From positions 186,001-250,000 of the forward strand of contig NZ_FOQH01000001.1 of NCBI RefSeq assembly GCF_900113695.1: a stretch of 64,000 bases of DNA. Reading direction: 5' to 3'. The notes below the pieces were generated by a model. The model was not told the DNA's origin. It ran no database searches and was given only the letters and a program-made list of their open reading frames with translations. Made by a program: the position numbers and the translations under genes. Shown one piece after another: positions 52,161 through 61,674 of this stretch. Source of the DNA: Albimonas pacifica (GTDB lineage: Bacteria > Pseudomonadota > Alphaproteobacteria > Rhodobacterales > Rhodobacteraceae). Positions within the stretch are counted from its first letter, which is position 1. Each line of letters opens with the position of its first letter.

Positions 52161-55100
52161 ATGTCGATCTCCCACCGCCACGCCGCGCCGCGGCGGCCGT
52201 TCCGTTGCGCGTTGATGGCCACCACCTCCGCGCTCGCCGTCCTGCCCCTTTCGCAGCTCCGCGCCGACCAGATCCTCGCCTGCAGCGCGGGCTACGCGGA
52301 GACCTGCACGCTCGAGACCGGCGACACCGGCGCCGCGTTCGTCGGCTCGATCAACGACGACGGCTTCCTCTCCTATATCGAGAACGACGTCGAGATCACC
52401 GCCACGGCCGGCTCGCAGCCGATCGTGATCGACGTCAAGGCCACGGGGGCGAACGGGTCGACCAGCGGCAACGACGGCAACCAGGATGCCCGCGGCATCG
52501 ACGGGGGCGAGTTCATCGTCACCAACCGCGGGTCGCTGACCCTGACGGGGGGCGGCTCGGGCGGGACCGGGCGGCTGTCGGTGGTCGACATGAGCGCGAC
52601 CGGCGGCGACGGCGCGACGCCCGATTCCAACGGCAACGACGGCGGGCGCGGCGGCGACGGCGGCACCCTGACCACCTTCAACTACGGCTCGATCCTCGTG
52701 CGCTCGGACGCGCCGGGCGCGAACACGAGCGAGGTCTTCGGCATCCGCATGACCAGCCGGGGCGGCCAGGGCGCGGACATGAACGGCGGCGCCGGCGACC
52801 AGAAGGGCGGCAACGGCGGCGACGCCAAGGAGCTCTCGGTCACCAACAACGCGGACGGGCTGATCCGACTGGGCGACTCGTCCTCGAGCCTGCTCGCGGT
52901 TCCCAACGGCGCGCGGGCGATCACGCTGTTCGCGGCCGGCGGCGACGGCGGCTCGGAGAACGGGGCCGGCGGCGCCGGCGGCACGATCAACGTCTTCAAC
53001 GACGGCGCCATCGAGATGTATCTCGACACCCGCGGCGCGGTCTCCGATCCGCAGACCTCGATCGCCGGCATCTTCGCCCATTCGCAGGGCGGCACCGGCC
53101 AGTCCTCCGAGGACAACTCCGATCCCGGCGGGCGCGGCGAGGAGGGGCGGCCGATCTGGCTGCAGAATTCCGGCTCGATCATGATCTACGCGCCGTATCT
53201 CGGCTCGACCTTCAAGGAGGGATCGGGGTCGGCGGCGATGTTCGCGTTCTCGGAGGGCGGCGACGGCGGCGCATCGCCCGACAAGAACGTCGGCGGCGCG
53301 GGCGCGGCGGCGGCGGTGAACGCCGACGGCTCCAACGGCCAGATCCACCTGCAGAACGACACCGGCACGATCTCGACCTTCGGCTACGGCGTCATGGGCA
53401 TGGTGGCGCTGGCGCGGGGCGGCGACGGCGGCGACGGGAACGGCGCGAGCAGCTCGCGCGGCGGCGCGGGCGGGCGCGGCGGCGACATCCTGATCGAGAT
53501 GGGCGCGAACACCTCGCTCGGCACCAACGGGGGCGAGGCCTACGGCCTGGTCGCCCAGTCGGTCGGCGGCGTCGGCGGCGGCGACGCCGACGTCGCGGGC
53601 GACGGCGGCGCGGGCGGCGACATCACCGTGACGGCGGCCCAGGGCTCGTCGATCACCACGCAGGGCGCGTTCTCCGGCGCGGTGGTCCTGCATTCGCTGG
53701 GCGGCGGCGGCGGGGTCGGCGCGGACTTCACCAACGTGCTCTTCGGCTCGGGCGGCGACGGCGGCAACGGCGCCGACGCGGGCAAGGTCGAGATCACCTC
53801 GCAGGGCTCGATCAGCACCCTGGGCGACCATTCCTACGGCCTGCTGGGCCAGTCCATCGGCGGCGGCGGCGGCGCGGGCGGCATCGGCGCGGGCCTGGTG
53901 CTGGGGCTCGGCGGCGACGGCGGCGAGGGCGGCCTGGGGGCGGCGGTCACCGTGCAGCACTCCGGCTCGGTCACCACCGCGGGCTACGGGTCGAACGGCA
54001 TCGTGGCGCAGTCGATCTCGGGCGGCGGCGGCGCGGCCGGCGTGTCGGGGGGCACGCTGTCCATCGGCGGGCAGGGCGGCGCCTCCGGCGTCGACGCCGG
54101 CAGCCTCTCGGGCCCGGCCAACGTGAACACCGCCGGCGACGTGACCACCAGGGGCGACGCCTCGATCGGCGTGCTGGCGCAGTCGGTCGGCGGCGGCGGC
54201 GGCTCGGGCGCGGGCGCGCTCGGCATCGCCGCGGTGGGCGGCAGCGGCGGGGCCGCGAGCGGCGGCGGCCTTGCGAGCATCTTCGCGGTCGCCGGCACGA
54301 CCGAGACCTCGGGCGCCTTCTCCCACGGGCTGGTCGCCCAGTCGATCGGCGGCGGCGGCGGGACGGGCGGCGACGCCATCGACCTCTCGGTCGGGCTCGG
54401 CCTGGGCGTCGGCGGCTCCGGCGGGGCGGCGGGGGACGCCTTCAGCGCCTGCATCTCCACCGACTACGACGGGTGCACGGTCTCGGGCATCGACGCCGAC
54501 GACGCTGACGGCGCCCCCTCGGACGCGGGCGTCACCTCGGTGATCACCCGGGGCGACCATGCCATCGGCGTGCTGGTGCAGTCGATCGGCGGCGGCGGCG
54601 GCGCGGGCGGCACGGCCTCGGGCGGGGGGGTGCTGGACCTCGCCACCCTCCAGCTCGGCGGGACCGGCCAGTCCGGCGGCGCCGGCTGGGTCGCCGAGGC
54701 GCTGTGGCACGGCGCCTACATCGACACCTACGGCCAGAACGCGCCGGGGATGGTGGTGCAGTCGGTCGGCGGCGGCGGCGGCGCCGGCGGCTCCAGCCTC
54801 GGCGTGGGCGCCGAGGACGTGGTCGACCTCCAGATCGGCGGCGGCGGCGGCGCGGGCGGCAATTCGCGCGACGTCCTGCTCTCGATGCAGGGCGGCCAGA
54901 TCCGGACCCGGGGGGCCAGCTCGCCCGCCGCGGTCGTGCAGGGCGTCGGCGGCGGCGGCGGGACCGGCGGTTCGGCCCACGGGATGACCGCGGACGCGGG
55001 CTTCGGCTTCACCGTCTCGGTCGGCGGCTCGGGCGGCAGCGGCGGCAACGCGGTGGGCGGCGACGACGGGACCTTCGCCCGGCTGTCGGGCGGGGCGACG

Positions 55101-58100
55101 CTTCTCACCGGCCTGACCGACGAGGGCGCCCCCGACTACGACGCGACCGACTCGGTCGCCCTGCTGGTGCAGGCGATCGGCGGGGGCGGCGGGCTCGGCG
55201 GCTCCTCGGTTGCGGACGCGCTGGTGCTGGCGGTGCCCGTCGACCCCGAGGACCCGACCGCCACGGTCGGGCTCGCGGTCACCACCGCGGTGGGCGGCTC
55301 GGGCGGCTCGGGCGGCGCCGGCGGCGTCGCGGACGTCGAGATCTCCGACGACTCGATGCTGGCCACCGGCGGCGACGGCAGCCACGGGATCCTGGCGCAA
55401 TCCATCGGCGGCGGCGGCGGCGCGGGCGGCGCCAGCCAGGCGATGAGCGCCACCATCGGCTACGGCGAGAGCGCCTCGCTCGACCTCGCGGCCTCCGTCG
55501 GGGGCTCCGGCGGGAGCGGCGGGCGCGGGGGCGACGTGACGCTGACCCTGTCCGACACCGCCTCGGTGCAGACCTTCGGCGCCAACGCCAACGCGGTGAT
55601 GCTGCAGTCGATCGGCGGCGGCGGCGGCGACGGGGGCGTGGGCTCGGCCGCCAATGGGACCAAGGGCGGCGGCTTCGCGGCCAACGTCGACATCGGCGTC
55701 GGCGGCACGGGCGGAACCGGCGGCGTCGGCGGCGAGGTCCAGCTCACCGCCGCCTCCGGGACCACGATCTCGACCGCGGGCCCGGGGTCGCGCGCGATCG
55801 TCGCGCAATCCGTCGGCGGCGGCGGCGGGACCAGCCAGGGCGGAACCATCGGCGTCGGCCTCAGCTTCAGCACCGCCGGCGAGGAAGGCGGCGAGGGCGA
55901 GAGCGAGGGCGGCGAGTATTCCGGCCAGGTCTCCGTCGGCATCGGCGCCTCGGGCGGCTCCGGCGCGACCGGGGCGCTCGCGACCCTCGACATCTCCAGC
56001 GACATCGACACCATGGGCGACGACGCCGACGGGATCGTGACCCAGTCCATCGGCGGCGGCGGGGGCCTTGGCGGCTCGGCCGCCAACGATCCGGGCGGCG
56101 AGGAGGACGACGAGGGCGTCGACGACGAGACCACCTCCTACGACCTGGCGCTCGAGGTCGGCGGGCGCGGCGGCTCCGGCGGGGTCGGCGGGCGCGCGCA
56201 GCTGACCTTCGGGGGCTCGGTCGCCACCCGGGGCGACTGGGCCGAGGCGGCGGTGGTGCAGTCCATCGGCGGCGGCGGCGGCGCCGGCGGGACGGCGACG
56301 GCCGAGGGCTCGCAGGCCACGGCCAACCTCACGCTGGGCGTGGGGGGAACCGGCGGGACCGGCGGCGACGGCGGCACGGCGGTGTTCTACGGCAACGCCA
56401 GCGGCGCGACGCTCTCCACCCTGGGCTACGGCGCCCATGCGCTGGTGGTGCAGTCGATCGGCGGCGGCGGCGGCCTGGGCGCCGACGGCTCCGACAAGGC
56501 GGCGGGCACGCTGACCGTGGGCGGCGCCGACGGCGGCGCCGGCGGGGCCGCGGGCGACGGCGGCACGCTGATCTTCGACGACCAGAACCACGCCCTGACC
56601 TTCTCGACCCGGGGCGACGACGCCTACGGCGTGCTGCTGCAGTCGATCGGCGGCGGCGGCGGCCTGGGCGGCGCCGGCAACTCGGAGGCGTCGGAGGACG
56701 ACGACTCCCACCAGCTGCAGGTCACCGTCGGCGGCCGCGGCGGGGCCTCGGGCGACGGGGCGAACTATTCCATCTCGCTGAAGCAGTCCACGATCATGAC
56801 CGGCGGAGACCGGGCCTTCGGCCTGGTCGCCCAGTCGATCGGCGGCGGCGGCGGCGTGGGCGGCGCCGCCGACACCGGCTCGCTGGCCTCGGTCACCGTC
56901 GGCGGCGCCGGAGGCGCGTCGGGCCACGGCGGGGCGGTGTCCGTCGACTTCGACGTCGAAGCCCAGGTCGCCACTTCCGCCCAGGTCGCCACGTCCGGCG
57001 ACGGCGCCCACGGCGTGATCCTGCAGTCGATCGGCGGCGGCGGCGGCATCGGCGGCGACGCCTCGGGTCCCAACTTCCAGTTCCGCGGCATCCCCGGGCG
57101 CGAGGCCGCGGACGGCGAGGGCGGCGACGTGACCTTCCAGATGTACGGCGGCGCGATCCGCACCACGGGAACCCGCGCCCACGGCCTGATCGCGCAGTCG
57201 ATCTCCGGCGGCGGCGGCATCGAGGGCGGGCCCCAGGGCGTCAGCTACGGCTCCCAGGCCGGGGACGCGCCGACGGCGGCGACGACGGGCGACGTCACGC
57301 TCGACATCGGCGGCACGATCCAGGCCTCGGGCGAGAACGCCATCGGCGTGCTGGCCCAGACCGACGGCGCGACCACGCTGGGCACGGTGACCGTCGACGT
57401 CGCCGGCCTGGTGCAGGGCGGCACCGACAGCAGCGCCGCCGGGATCATGGTGATCGACGGCCGCAACCCGGTGGTGACCATCGAGTCCACCGGCACGGTC
57501 TCGCTCAGCGGGACGCGCAACGGCTACGCGCTGCGCTACCTCGCCGACGGGACCAGGGACGACGACGGCGCCTACATCCACGCCTACGTCTACGGCCTGC
57601 TCGAGGGCGACATCCGCTTCGAGAACGCCGATGGCGTCGGCGGCGCGGCCGGATCGCTGCGCGTCGAGGACGGCGGCAGCTGGACCGGGGTCGACCGCTC
57701 CTACGGCGACGTCGTCAACGCGGGCACGGTCGACCTGGTGGCCGAGCCGGGCGTGTTCTCGGGCGGGGGCGGCGCGCCGGGGGGCGGGCCGCGGCTGACC
57801 GACGGCACGCCTCCGGCGCCGCCCCGCTCGGGCATCGGCCCGGTGCGGCTGACCGGCGACTTCACGCAGACCCGGGAGGGCACGCTGCGGGTGACGGGCG
57901 ACTTCGACCGGACGCGGATGGACCTGCTGCGGATCGACGGGACGGCGCGGCTGGGCGGCGAGCTGCTGATCGAGCCGGTCTCGATCTCGCCCGGCGCCCA
58001 GGTGCGGGTGATCGCCGCCGACGGCGGCCTGCGCGGGCGGTTCGACGAGGTCACCGGAGTGCTCTTCGACTTCGCCCAGCGGCGCGAGGGCGGGGAACTC

Positions 58101-59234
58101 GCCATCGAGGTCGTGGACAGCGACTTCGCCGACGCCTCGTTCGGCCTCGACGGGCAGCAGGCCCGTGCGGCGCGCTACCTCGACCAGGTGTTCGACGCGG
58201 GCGGCGGCGGCTTCGGCGAGTTCTTCGCCGGGCAGGAGCGGCTGGCCCGCCTCGACACCGCCGCCTACGCGCAGTCCCTTTCGATCTTCGCGCCGGGGGC
58301 GACGCTCGCCCCCGCCGCGGCCAACTTCGACCGGGCGCGCACCCGGCTCGACGCGGCGCGTAGCTGCGACGCGCCAAGCGCGGCGGACGGCGGCGGGGTG
58401 ATGCTGGGCGATGACCGCTGCGTGCGGATGCTGGGCGCGCTCGAGCGGCGCGAGCAGGACGGCGACGCCTCGGGCGCCTTCGGCTACGACGGCTCGGTCT
58501 GGACCACCGGCCTCGCCGGTCAGGCCATGGTCGCGCCGGGCTGGGGCGTGGGCGTCGCGGTCGGCTACGAGGGCGCCGACTATTCCGGCGACACCGGAAC
58601 CTCGGCCGAGGGCGGGACCGGGTTCCTGGCGCTCGCCGCGCGGCACGAGGTCGGGGCCTGGGGCTTCTCGGCGGCGGTCGGCGGAAGCTGGGGCTCGTTC
58701 GACGTGAAGCGGCGGCTCGCCGGCGCCACGGCGAGCGCGGAGACCGACATCTGGAGCCTCGAGGGCCGCCTGCACGCCGACTGGACGATGCCGCTGCCCC
58801 ATGGCTGGCTGCGGCCGTCGCTGGACCTCGACGTGGTGCACTCCGCCGCCGGCGGCTACACCGAGACGGGGGCCGGGGCGCTGAACCTCGCGCTGTCGTC
58901 GAGCAGCGAGACCGCGGCGATGATCACCCCGGCGCTGGAGGTCGGCGGCGAGACGCCGCTGACCGAGGCCTCGACCCTGCGGGCCTGGGTGCGGGTGGGG
59001 GCGACGCTGTCCACGCTCGACGGCTACGGGGCGGACGGCCGCCTGGCCTCGGCCAACCCGGCGCTGGGCTCGTTCGAGACGGTGGTGGCGGTGCCCGAGG
59101 CGACGGCGCGGCTGAGCGCCGGCCTCGCGGTCGTCACGACGGACGAGATGTCGGTCGAGGCGATCTACGACGGCGCCTTCGCCGACGGCTACAGCTCCCA
59201 CGGCGGCGCGGTGCGCCTGACCCTGCGCTTCTGA
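52161..59234 (+). CDS. Giant autotransporter with glycine-rich repeats (type Va)
   Basis: A 2357-residue surface protein. The signal peptide runs to about residue 35 (LMATTSALAVLPLSQLRADQ). The passenger is a long, probably beta-helical domain with around twenty copies of (A/V/L)QSIGGGGGxGG between residues 465 and 1690, each followed by a VxVGGxGGxGG-type stretch. A linker holds LTGDFTQTREGTLRVTGDF. The C-terminal translocator barrel occupies the last 280 residues or so (from near 2080) and ends with AVRLTLRF, an aromatic final residue as in autotransporters. GGGGAACTG stands shortly before the ATG. It probably acts as an adhesin or in biofilm formation. No protease or other enzymatic motif is seen. 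Confidence 0.92.
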   Translation: MSISHRHAAPRRPFRCALMATTSALAVLPLSQLRADQILACSAGYAETCTLETGDTGAAFVGSINDDGFLSYIENDVEITATAGSQPIVIDVKATGANGSTSGNDGNQDARGIDGGEFIVTNRGSLTLTGGGSGGTGRLSVVDMSATGGDGATPDSNGNDGGRGGDGGTLTTFNYGSILVRSDAPGANTSEVFGIRMTSRGGQGADMNGGAGDQKGGNGGDAKELSVTNNADGLIRLGDSSSSLLAVPNGARAITLFAAGGDGGSENGAGGAGGTINVFNDGAIEMYLDTRGAVSDPQTSIAGIFAHSQGGTGQSSEDNSDPGGRGEEGRPIWLQNSGSIMIYAPYLGSTFKEGSGSAAMFAFSEGGDGGASPDKNVGGAGAAAAVNADGSNGQIHLQNDTGTISTFGYGVMGMVALARGGDGGDGNGASSSRGGAGGRGGDILIEMGANTSLGTNGGEAYGLVAQSVGGVGGGDADVAGDGGAGGDITVTAAQGSSITTQGAFSGAVVLHSLGGGGGVGADFTNVLFGSGGDGGNGADAGKVEITSQGSISTLGDHSYGLLGQSIGGGGGAGGIGAGLVLGLGGDGGEGGLGAAVTVQHSGSVTTAGYGSNGIVAQSISGGGGAAGVSGGTLSIGGQGGASGVDAGSLSGPANVNTAGDVTTRGDASIGVLAQSVGGGGGSGAGALGIAAVGGSGGAASGGGLASIFAVAGTTETSGAFSHGLVAQSIGGGGGTGGDAIDLSVGLGLGVGGSGGAAGDAFSACISTDYDGCTVSGIDADDADGAPSDAGVTSVITRGDHAIGVLVQSIGGGGGAGGTASGGGVLDLATLQLGGTGQSGGAGWVAEALWHGAYIDTYGQNAPGMVVQSVGGGGGAGGSSLGVGAEDVVDLQIGGGGGAGGNSRDVLLSMQGGQIRTRGASSPAAVVQGVGGGGGTGGSAHGMTADAGFGFTVSVGGSGGSGGNAVGGDDGTFARLSGGATLLTGLTDEGAPDYDATDSVALLVQAIGGGGGLGGSSVADALVLAVPVDPEDPTATVGLAVTTAVGGSGGSGGAGGVADVEISDDSMLATGGDGSHGILAQSIGGGGGAGGASQAMSATIGYGESASLDLAASVGGSGGSGGRGGDVTLTLSDTASVQTFGANANAVMLQSIGGGGGDGGVGSAANGTKGGGFAANVDIGVGGTGGTGGVGGEVQLTAASGTTISTAGPGSRAIVAQSVGGGGGTSQGGTIGVGLSFSTAGEEGGEGESEGGEYSGQVSVGIGASGGSGATGALATLDISSDIDTMGDDADGIVTQSIGGGGGLGGSAANDPGGEEDDEGVDDETTSYDLALEVGGRGGSGGVGGRAQLTFGGSVATRGDWAEAAVVQSIGGGGGAGGTATAEGSQATANLTLGVGGTGGTGGDGGTAVFYGNASGATLSTLGYGAHALVVQSIGGGGGLGADGSDKAAGTLTVGGADGGAGGAAGDGGTLIFDDQNHALTFSTRGDDAYGVLLQSIGGGGGLGGAGNSEASEDDDSHQLQVTVGGRGGASGDGANYSISLKQSTIMTGGDRAFGLVAQSIGGGGGVGGAADTGSLASVTVGGAGGASGHGGAVSVDFDVEAQVATSAQVATSGDGAHGVILQSIGGGGGIGGDASGPNFQFRGIPGREAADGEGGDVTFQMYGGAIRTTGTRAHGLIAQSISGGGGIEGGPQGVSYGSQAGDAPTAATTGDVTLDIGGTIQASGENAIGVLAQTDGATTLGTVTVDVAGLVQGGTDSSAAGIMVIDGRNPVVTIESTGTVSLSGTRNGYALRYLADGTRDDDGAYIHAYVYGLLEGDIRFENADGVGGAAGSLRVEDGGSWTGVDRSYGDVVNAGTVDLVAEPGVFSGGGGAPGGGPRLTDGTPPAPPRSGIGPVRLTGDFTQTREGTLRVTGDFDRTRMDLLRIDGTARLGGELLIEPVSISPGAQVRVIAADGGLRGRFDEVTGVLFDFAQRREGGELAIEVVDSDFADASFGLDGQQARAARYLDQVFDAGGGGFGEFFAGQERLARLDTAAYAQSLSIFAPGATLAPAAANFDRARTRLDAARSCDAPSAADGGGVMLGDDRCVRMLGALERREQDGDASGAFGYDGSVWTTGLAGQAMVAPGWGVGVAVGYEGADYSGDTGTSAEGGTGFLALAARHEVGAWGFSAAVGGSWGSFDVKRRLAGATASAETDIWSLEGRLHADWTMPLPHGWLRPSLDLDVVHSAAGGYTETGAGALNLALSSSSETAAMITPALEVGGETPLTEASTLRAWVRVGATLSTLDGYGADGRLASANPALGSFETVVAVPEATARLSAGLAVVTTDEMSVEAIYDGAFADGYSSHGGAVRLTLRF
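53560..57240 (+). repeat. About twenty degenerate QSIGGGGG repeats in the autotransporter
   Basis: The coding unit CAGTCGATCGGCGGCGGC with small changes recurs every 170-240 bases. The protein unit is the phrase QSIGGGGG plus a second glycine cluster and a short variable acid or polar loop. A few copies are altered (HSLGGGGG, QSISGGGG, QGVGGGGG, QAIGGGGG). Confidence 0.85.
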
Positions 59235-59256
59235 GCCAGGCGCGTCGAAAGACCCG

Positions 59257-59292
59257 ACCGCCCCCGTCCGGCCCAGGCCGGGCGGGGGCGGT
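59257..59292. terminator. Strong hairpin between autotransporter and gbpR genes
   Basis: A 17-bp stem (59257-59273 with 59276-59292), broken only by one G-T wobble pair, lies 22 bases after the autotransporter stop and 69 before the convergent regulator end. It would work for both strands. Confidence 0.65.
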
Positions 59293-59361
59293 CCGCATTC
59301 GGGGGGGCCGCCCCGCCCCCTGCGCCGCGCCGCGGCGCGTGCGCCCCGGGCGACGGCGGCG

Positions 59362-60330
59362 CTAGAGGGGCGGAAGCTGCCGCTCGATCAGGCCCAGCAC
59401 CCGGGCGGCGGGCGGGGAGGCGGTCTCGCCGGCCCGCCGGATCAGCGAGAACGGGGTCACCGCCATCTCGTCGGCGATGCTCAGCAGGTGGATGCCGCCG
59501 CCCGGGCCCCCGGCGCCGGCGTAGAACGTCGCCACCGCCCGCGACAGCGGCGCGATGGCGTTGGTGTTGGAGATCAGCGCCAGCGTCAGCAGCACCGAGG
59601 AGGTGCCCAGGATCCGGCGGGGCAGGGGGTTGCCGGTCTCGAGCAGATAGCTCTCGACCGTGCGCCGCTGCAGGCCGCCGGGCGGCTGCATCACCCAGTC
59701 GAAGGCGAGGCAGTCGGTCAGCAGCACCGGGTCGCGGCGGGTCAGCGGATGCTCCCGGCGCACCACCAGGCTGACCGGCTCCGGCCCGATCGGGCGCATC
59801 GAGACGGCGCGCGCGTCCACCTCCTCGGGCAGGCGGCCGATGTAGAAGTCGAGCTCCAGCTTCAGGAGCTGGTCGGCGAGCTTGTCGGAGGTGTCGACCT
59901 GCACCGCGATCTCGATCTCGGGGTAGGTCACCCGCAGCTCGCGGATCACCGGCACCACGATCTCCAGCGCCGGGCCGGTCACCGCCCCGATGCGCACCAG
60001 GCCGCGGGCGCCGCGGGTCATCTCCTGGATCTCGACATGCCCCTGGTCGAGCTGGCGCAGCACGATGGCGGCGCGGGCGGCCAGCAGGCGGCCCGCGTCG
60101 GTCAGCGTCACGCCGCGGGCGTGGCGGTCGTAGAGCTTCGCCTCCACCATCCGCTCCAGCTCGGCCAGCAGGCGGGAGGCGGCGGGCTGGGTGATCGCGA
60201 CCTGCGCCGCCGCCGCCGAGATCCGCCCCGTCTCGGCGAGCGCGGCCAGCAGGCGGAGCTGGGGCAGGCGCAGGCCGCGGCGCAGCAGCTCGTCGCGGCG
60301 GGAGGGGTCCTCGGGCAGGCGGTCGGGCAT
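59362..60330 (-). CDS. gbpR: LysR-family regulator, GbpR-like
   Basis: A 322-residue LysR regulator (LRLPQLRLLAALAETGRISAAAAQVAITQPAASRLLAELER) with a co-inducer domain. It is divergent from a chvE-gguAB operon, the place that GbpR, the galactose-binding-protein regulator, occupies in Agrobacterium. Start 60330 (MPDRLPEDPSRRDELLRRG) is preferred over upstream in-frame ATGs. An AT-rich symmetric site lies 6 to 24 bases before its ATG, which suggests autoregulation. It probably activates chvE in the presence of a pentose or hexose such as L-arabinose, D-fucose or galactose. Confidence 0.85.
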   Translation of the reverse strand: MPDRLPEDPSRRDELLRRGLRLPQLRLLAALAETGRISAAAAQVAITQPAASRLLAELERMVEAKLYDRHARGVTLTDAGRLLAARAAIVLRQLDQGHVEIQEMTRGARGLVRIGAVTGPALEIVVPVIRELRVTYPEIEIAVQVDTSDKLADQLLKLELDFYIGRLPEEVDARAVSMRPIGPEPVSLVVRREHPLTRRDPVLLTDCLAFDWVMQPPGGLQRRTVESYLLETGNPLPRRILGTSSVLLTLALISNTNAIAPLSRAVATFYAGAGGPGGGIHLLSIADEMAVTPFSLIRRAGETASPPAARVLGLIERQLPPL

Positions 60331-60335
60331 CGGAC

Positions 60336-60354
60336 ATATCCGTTTCGGTATATC
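60336..60354. promoter_or_regulatory. GbpR operator candidate
   Basis: ATATCCG - TTT - CGGTATAT, a near-palindrome with one extra base in the right arm, sits between divergent gbpR and chvE, hard against the gbpR start. It fits the T-N11-A pattern of LysR sites. A second symmetric piece, CTTCGGGCGGAAG, follows at 60354-60366. Confidence 0.55.
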
Positions 60355-60494
60355 TTCGGGCGGAAGACTGATTTGTCCCGCATGTCTGCGCAAGCGTAGC
60401 TTTCCCCTCGCCGGGCGCGACCCGGCCCATACGAAGGCGCGCGAGGACGGCTGGGAGGCCTTGGGTCCCCCGCGCGCCGAGAGGGAGGACACCG

Positions 60495-61559
60495 ATGACC
60501 CCGATCACGCGCCTGCTCGCGACGAGCGCGCTCGTCGCCATGACCGCTCTGCCCGCGCTTGCGCAGGACAAGGGCTATGTCGGCATCGCCATGCCCACGA
60601 AATCCTCCGCGCGGTGGATCTCGGACGGCGACAACATGGTGAAGAAGTTCCAGGAGGCCGGCTACGAGACGGACCTCCAGTACGCCGAGGACGACATCCC
60701 CAATCAGCTCGCCCAGATCGAGAACATGATCACCAAGGGCGTCGACGTGCTGGTGATCGCGGCGATCGACGGCACCACGCTGACCTCGGCGCTGGCCAAC
60801 GCCGATGCGGCGGGGATCGAGGTGGTGGCCTACGACCGCCTGATCCGCGACAGCGCCAACGTCGACTACTACGCCACCTTCGACAACTTCCAGGTGGGCG
60901 TGCAGCAGGCCAACACGCTGGTCGAGGGGCTGAAGGCCCGCTTCCCGGACGTGAAGCCGTGGAACGTCGAGCTCTTCGGCGGCTCGCCCGACGACAACAA
61001 CGCGTATTTCTTCTACAACGGCGCGATGTCGGTGCTGCAGCCGATGATCGACGCGGGCGAGGTCGCGATCCCCTCGGGCCAGATGGGCATGGACACCGTC
61101 GGCACCCTGCGCTGGGACGGCGCGGTGGCCCAGGCGCGGATGGATAACCTGCTGTCGGCCAACTACACCGGCCAGGCGATCCACGGGGTGCTGTCGCCCT
61201 ACGACGGGCTCTCGATCGGGATCATCAGCTCGCTCTCGGGCGTGGGCTACGGGACCGGCGACATGGCGATGCCCATCGTCACCGGCCAGGACGCCGAGGT
61301 GCCCTCGGTCAAGGCGATCCTGCGCGGCGACCAGTATTCGACCATCTTCAAGGACACCCGCGCGCTCGCCGAGGTGACGGTGGGCATGGTCGACGCGCTG
61401 CTCGCCGGCGGCGAGCCCGAGATCAACGACACCGAGACCTACGACAACGGGGTCAAGGTCGTGCCCTCCTACCTGCTGGAGCCGGTCCCCGTGACCGAAG
61501 CCAACTGGGAGGAGGTCCTGATCGGCAGCGGCTACTACAGCCGCGACCAGATCGAGTGA
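60495..61559 (+). CDS. chvE: Multiple-monosaccharide ABC transporter binding protein ChvE
   Basis: A 354-residue periplasmic sugar-binding protein. The signal peptide ends TALPALAQD (cut near residue 23); the mature protein starts [27 protein letters not shown], with [24 protein letters not shown] and [17 protein letters not shown], all typical of ChvE/MmsE. GAGGGAGGAC stands before the ATG. It delivers several aldoses and, in Agrobacterium, also signals to the VirA sensor. No vir genes are seen here, so a plain transport role is likely. Confidence 0.95.
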   Translation: MTPITRLLATSALVAMTALPALAQDKGYVGIAMPTKSSARWISDGDNMVKKFQEAGYETDLQYAEDDIPNQLAQIENMITKGVDVLVIAAIDGTTLTSALANADAAGIEVVAYDRLIRDSANVDYYATFDNFQVGVQQANTLVEGLKARFPDVKPWNVELFGGSPDDNNAYFFYNGAMSVLQPMIDAGEVAIPSGQMGMDTVGTLRWDGAVAQARMDNLLSANYTGQAIHGVLSPYDGLSIGIISSLSGVGYGTGDMAMPIVTGQDAEVPSVKAILRGDQYSTIFKDTRALAEVTVGMVDALLAGGEPEINDTETYDNGVKVVPSYLLEPVPVTEANWEEVLIGSGYYSRDQIE

Positions 61560-61624
61560 GCCCGCCCGCCCCGCCGCCTGCGGCGGCGGGTCCTCCGCTC
61601 CTCCAGACGGGGGCGGGCTCGACT

Positions 61625-61663
61625 GCCTCGCCGGACGCTCCTCCCCGGCGAGGCCCTTTCTTG
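61625..61663 (+). terminator. Terminator-like stem-loop between chvE and gguA
   Basis: GCCTCGCCGG (61625-61634) pairs perfectly with CCGGCGAGGC (61645-61654), and CCTTTCTTG follows. A smaller GC hairpin lies at 61571-61586. Partial termination here would give excess ChvE over GguA/GguB. Confidence 0.6.
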
Positions 61664-61674
61664 CGGGGGCCGAG

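Noticed and set aside
53560-57240. Regularly spaced short repeats resembling a CRISPR array
   Set aside because: The spacing varies, the units differ in sequence and they encode a conserved protein motif in frame. No cas genes are near.
51960-59201. A 2413-codon open frame on the minus strand across the autotransporter gene
   Set aside because: It is the mirror of a repeat-rich, GC-biased coding region. The translation is Arg/Ala/Gly/Asp-rich without fold or signal, while the plus strand encodes a convincing signal peptide, repeats and barrel.
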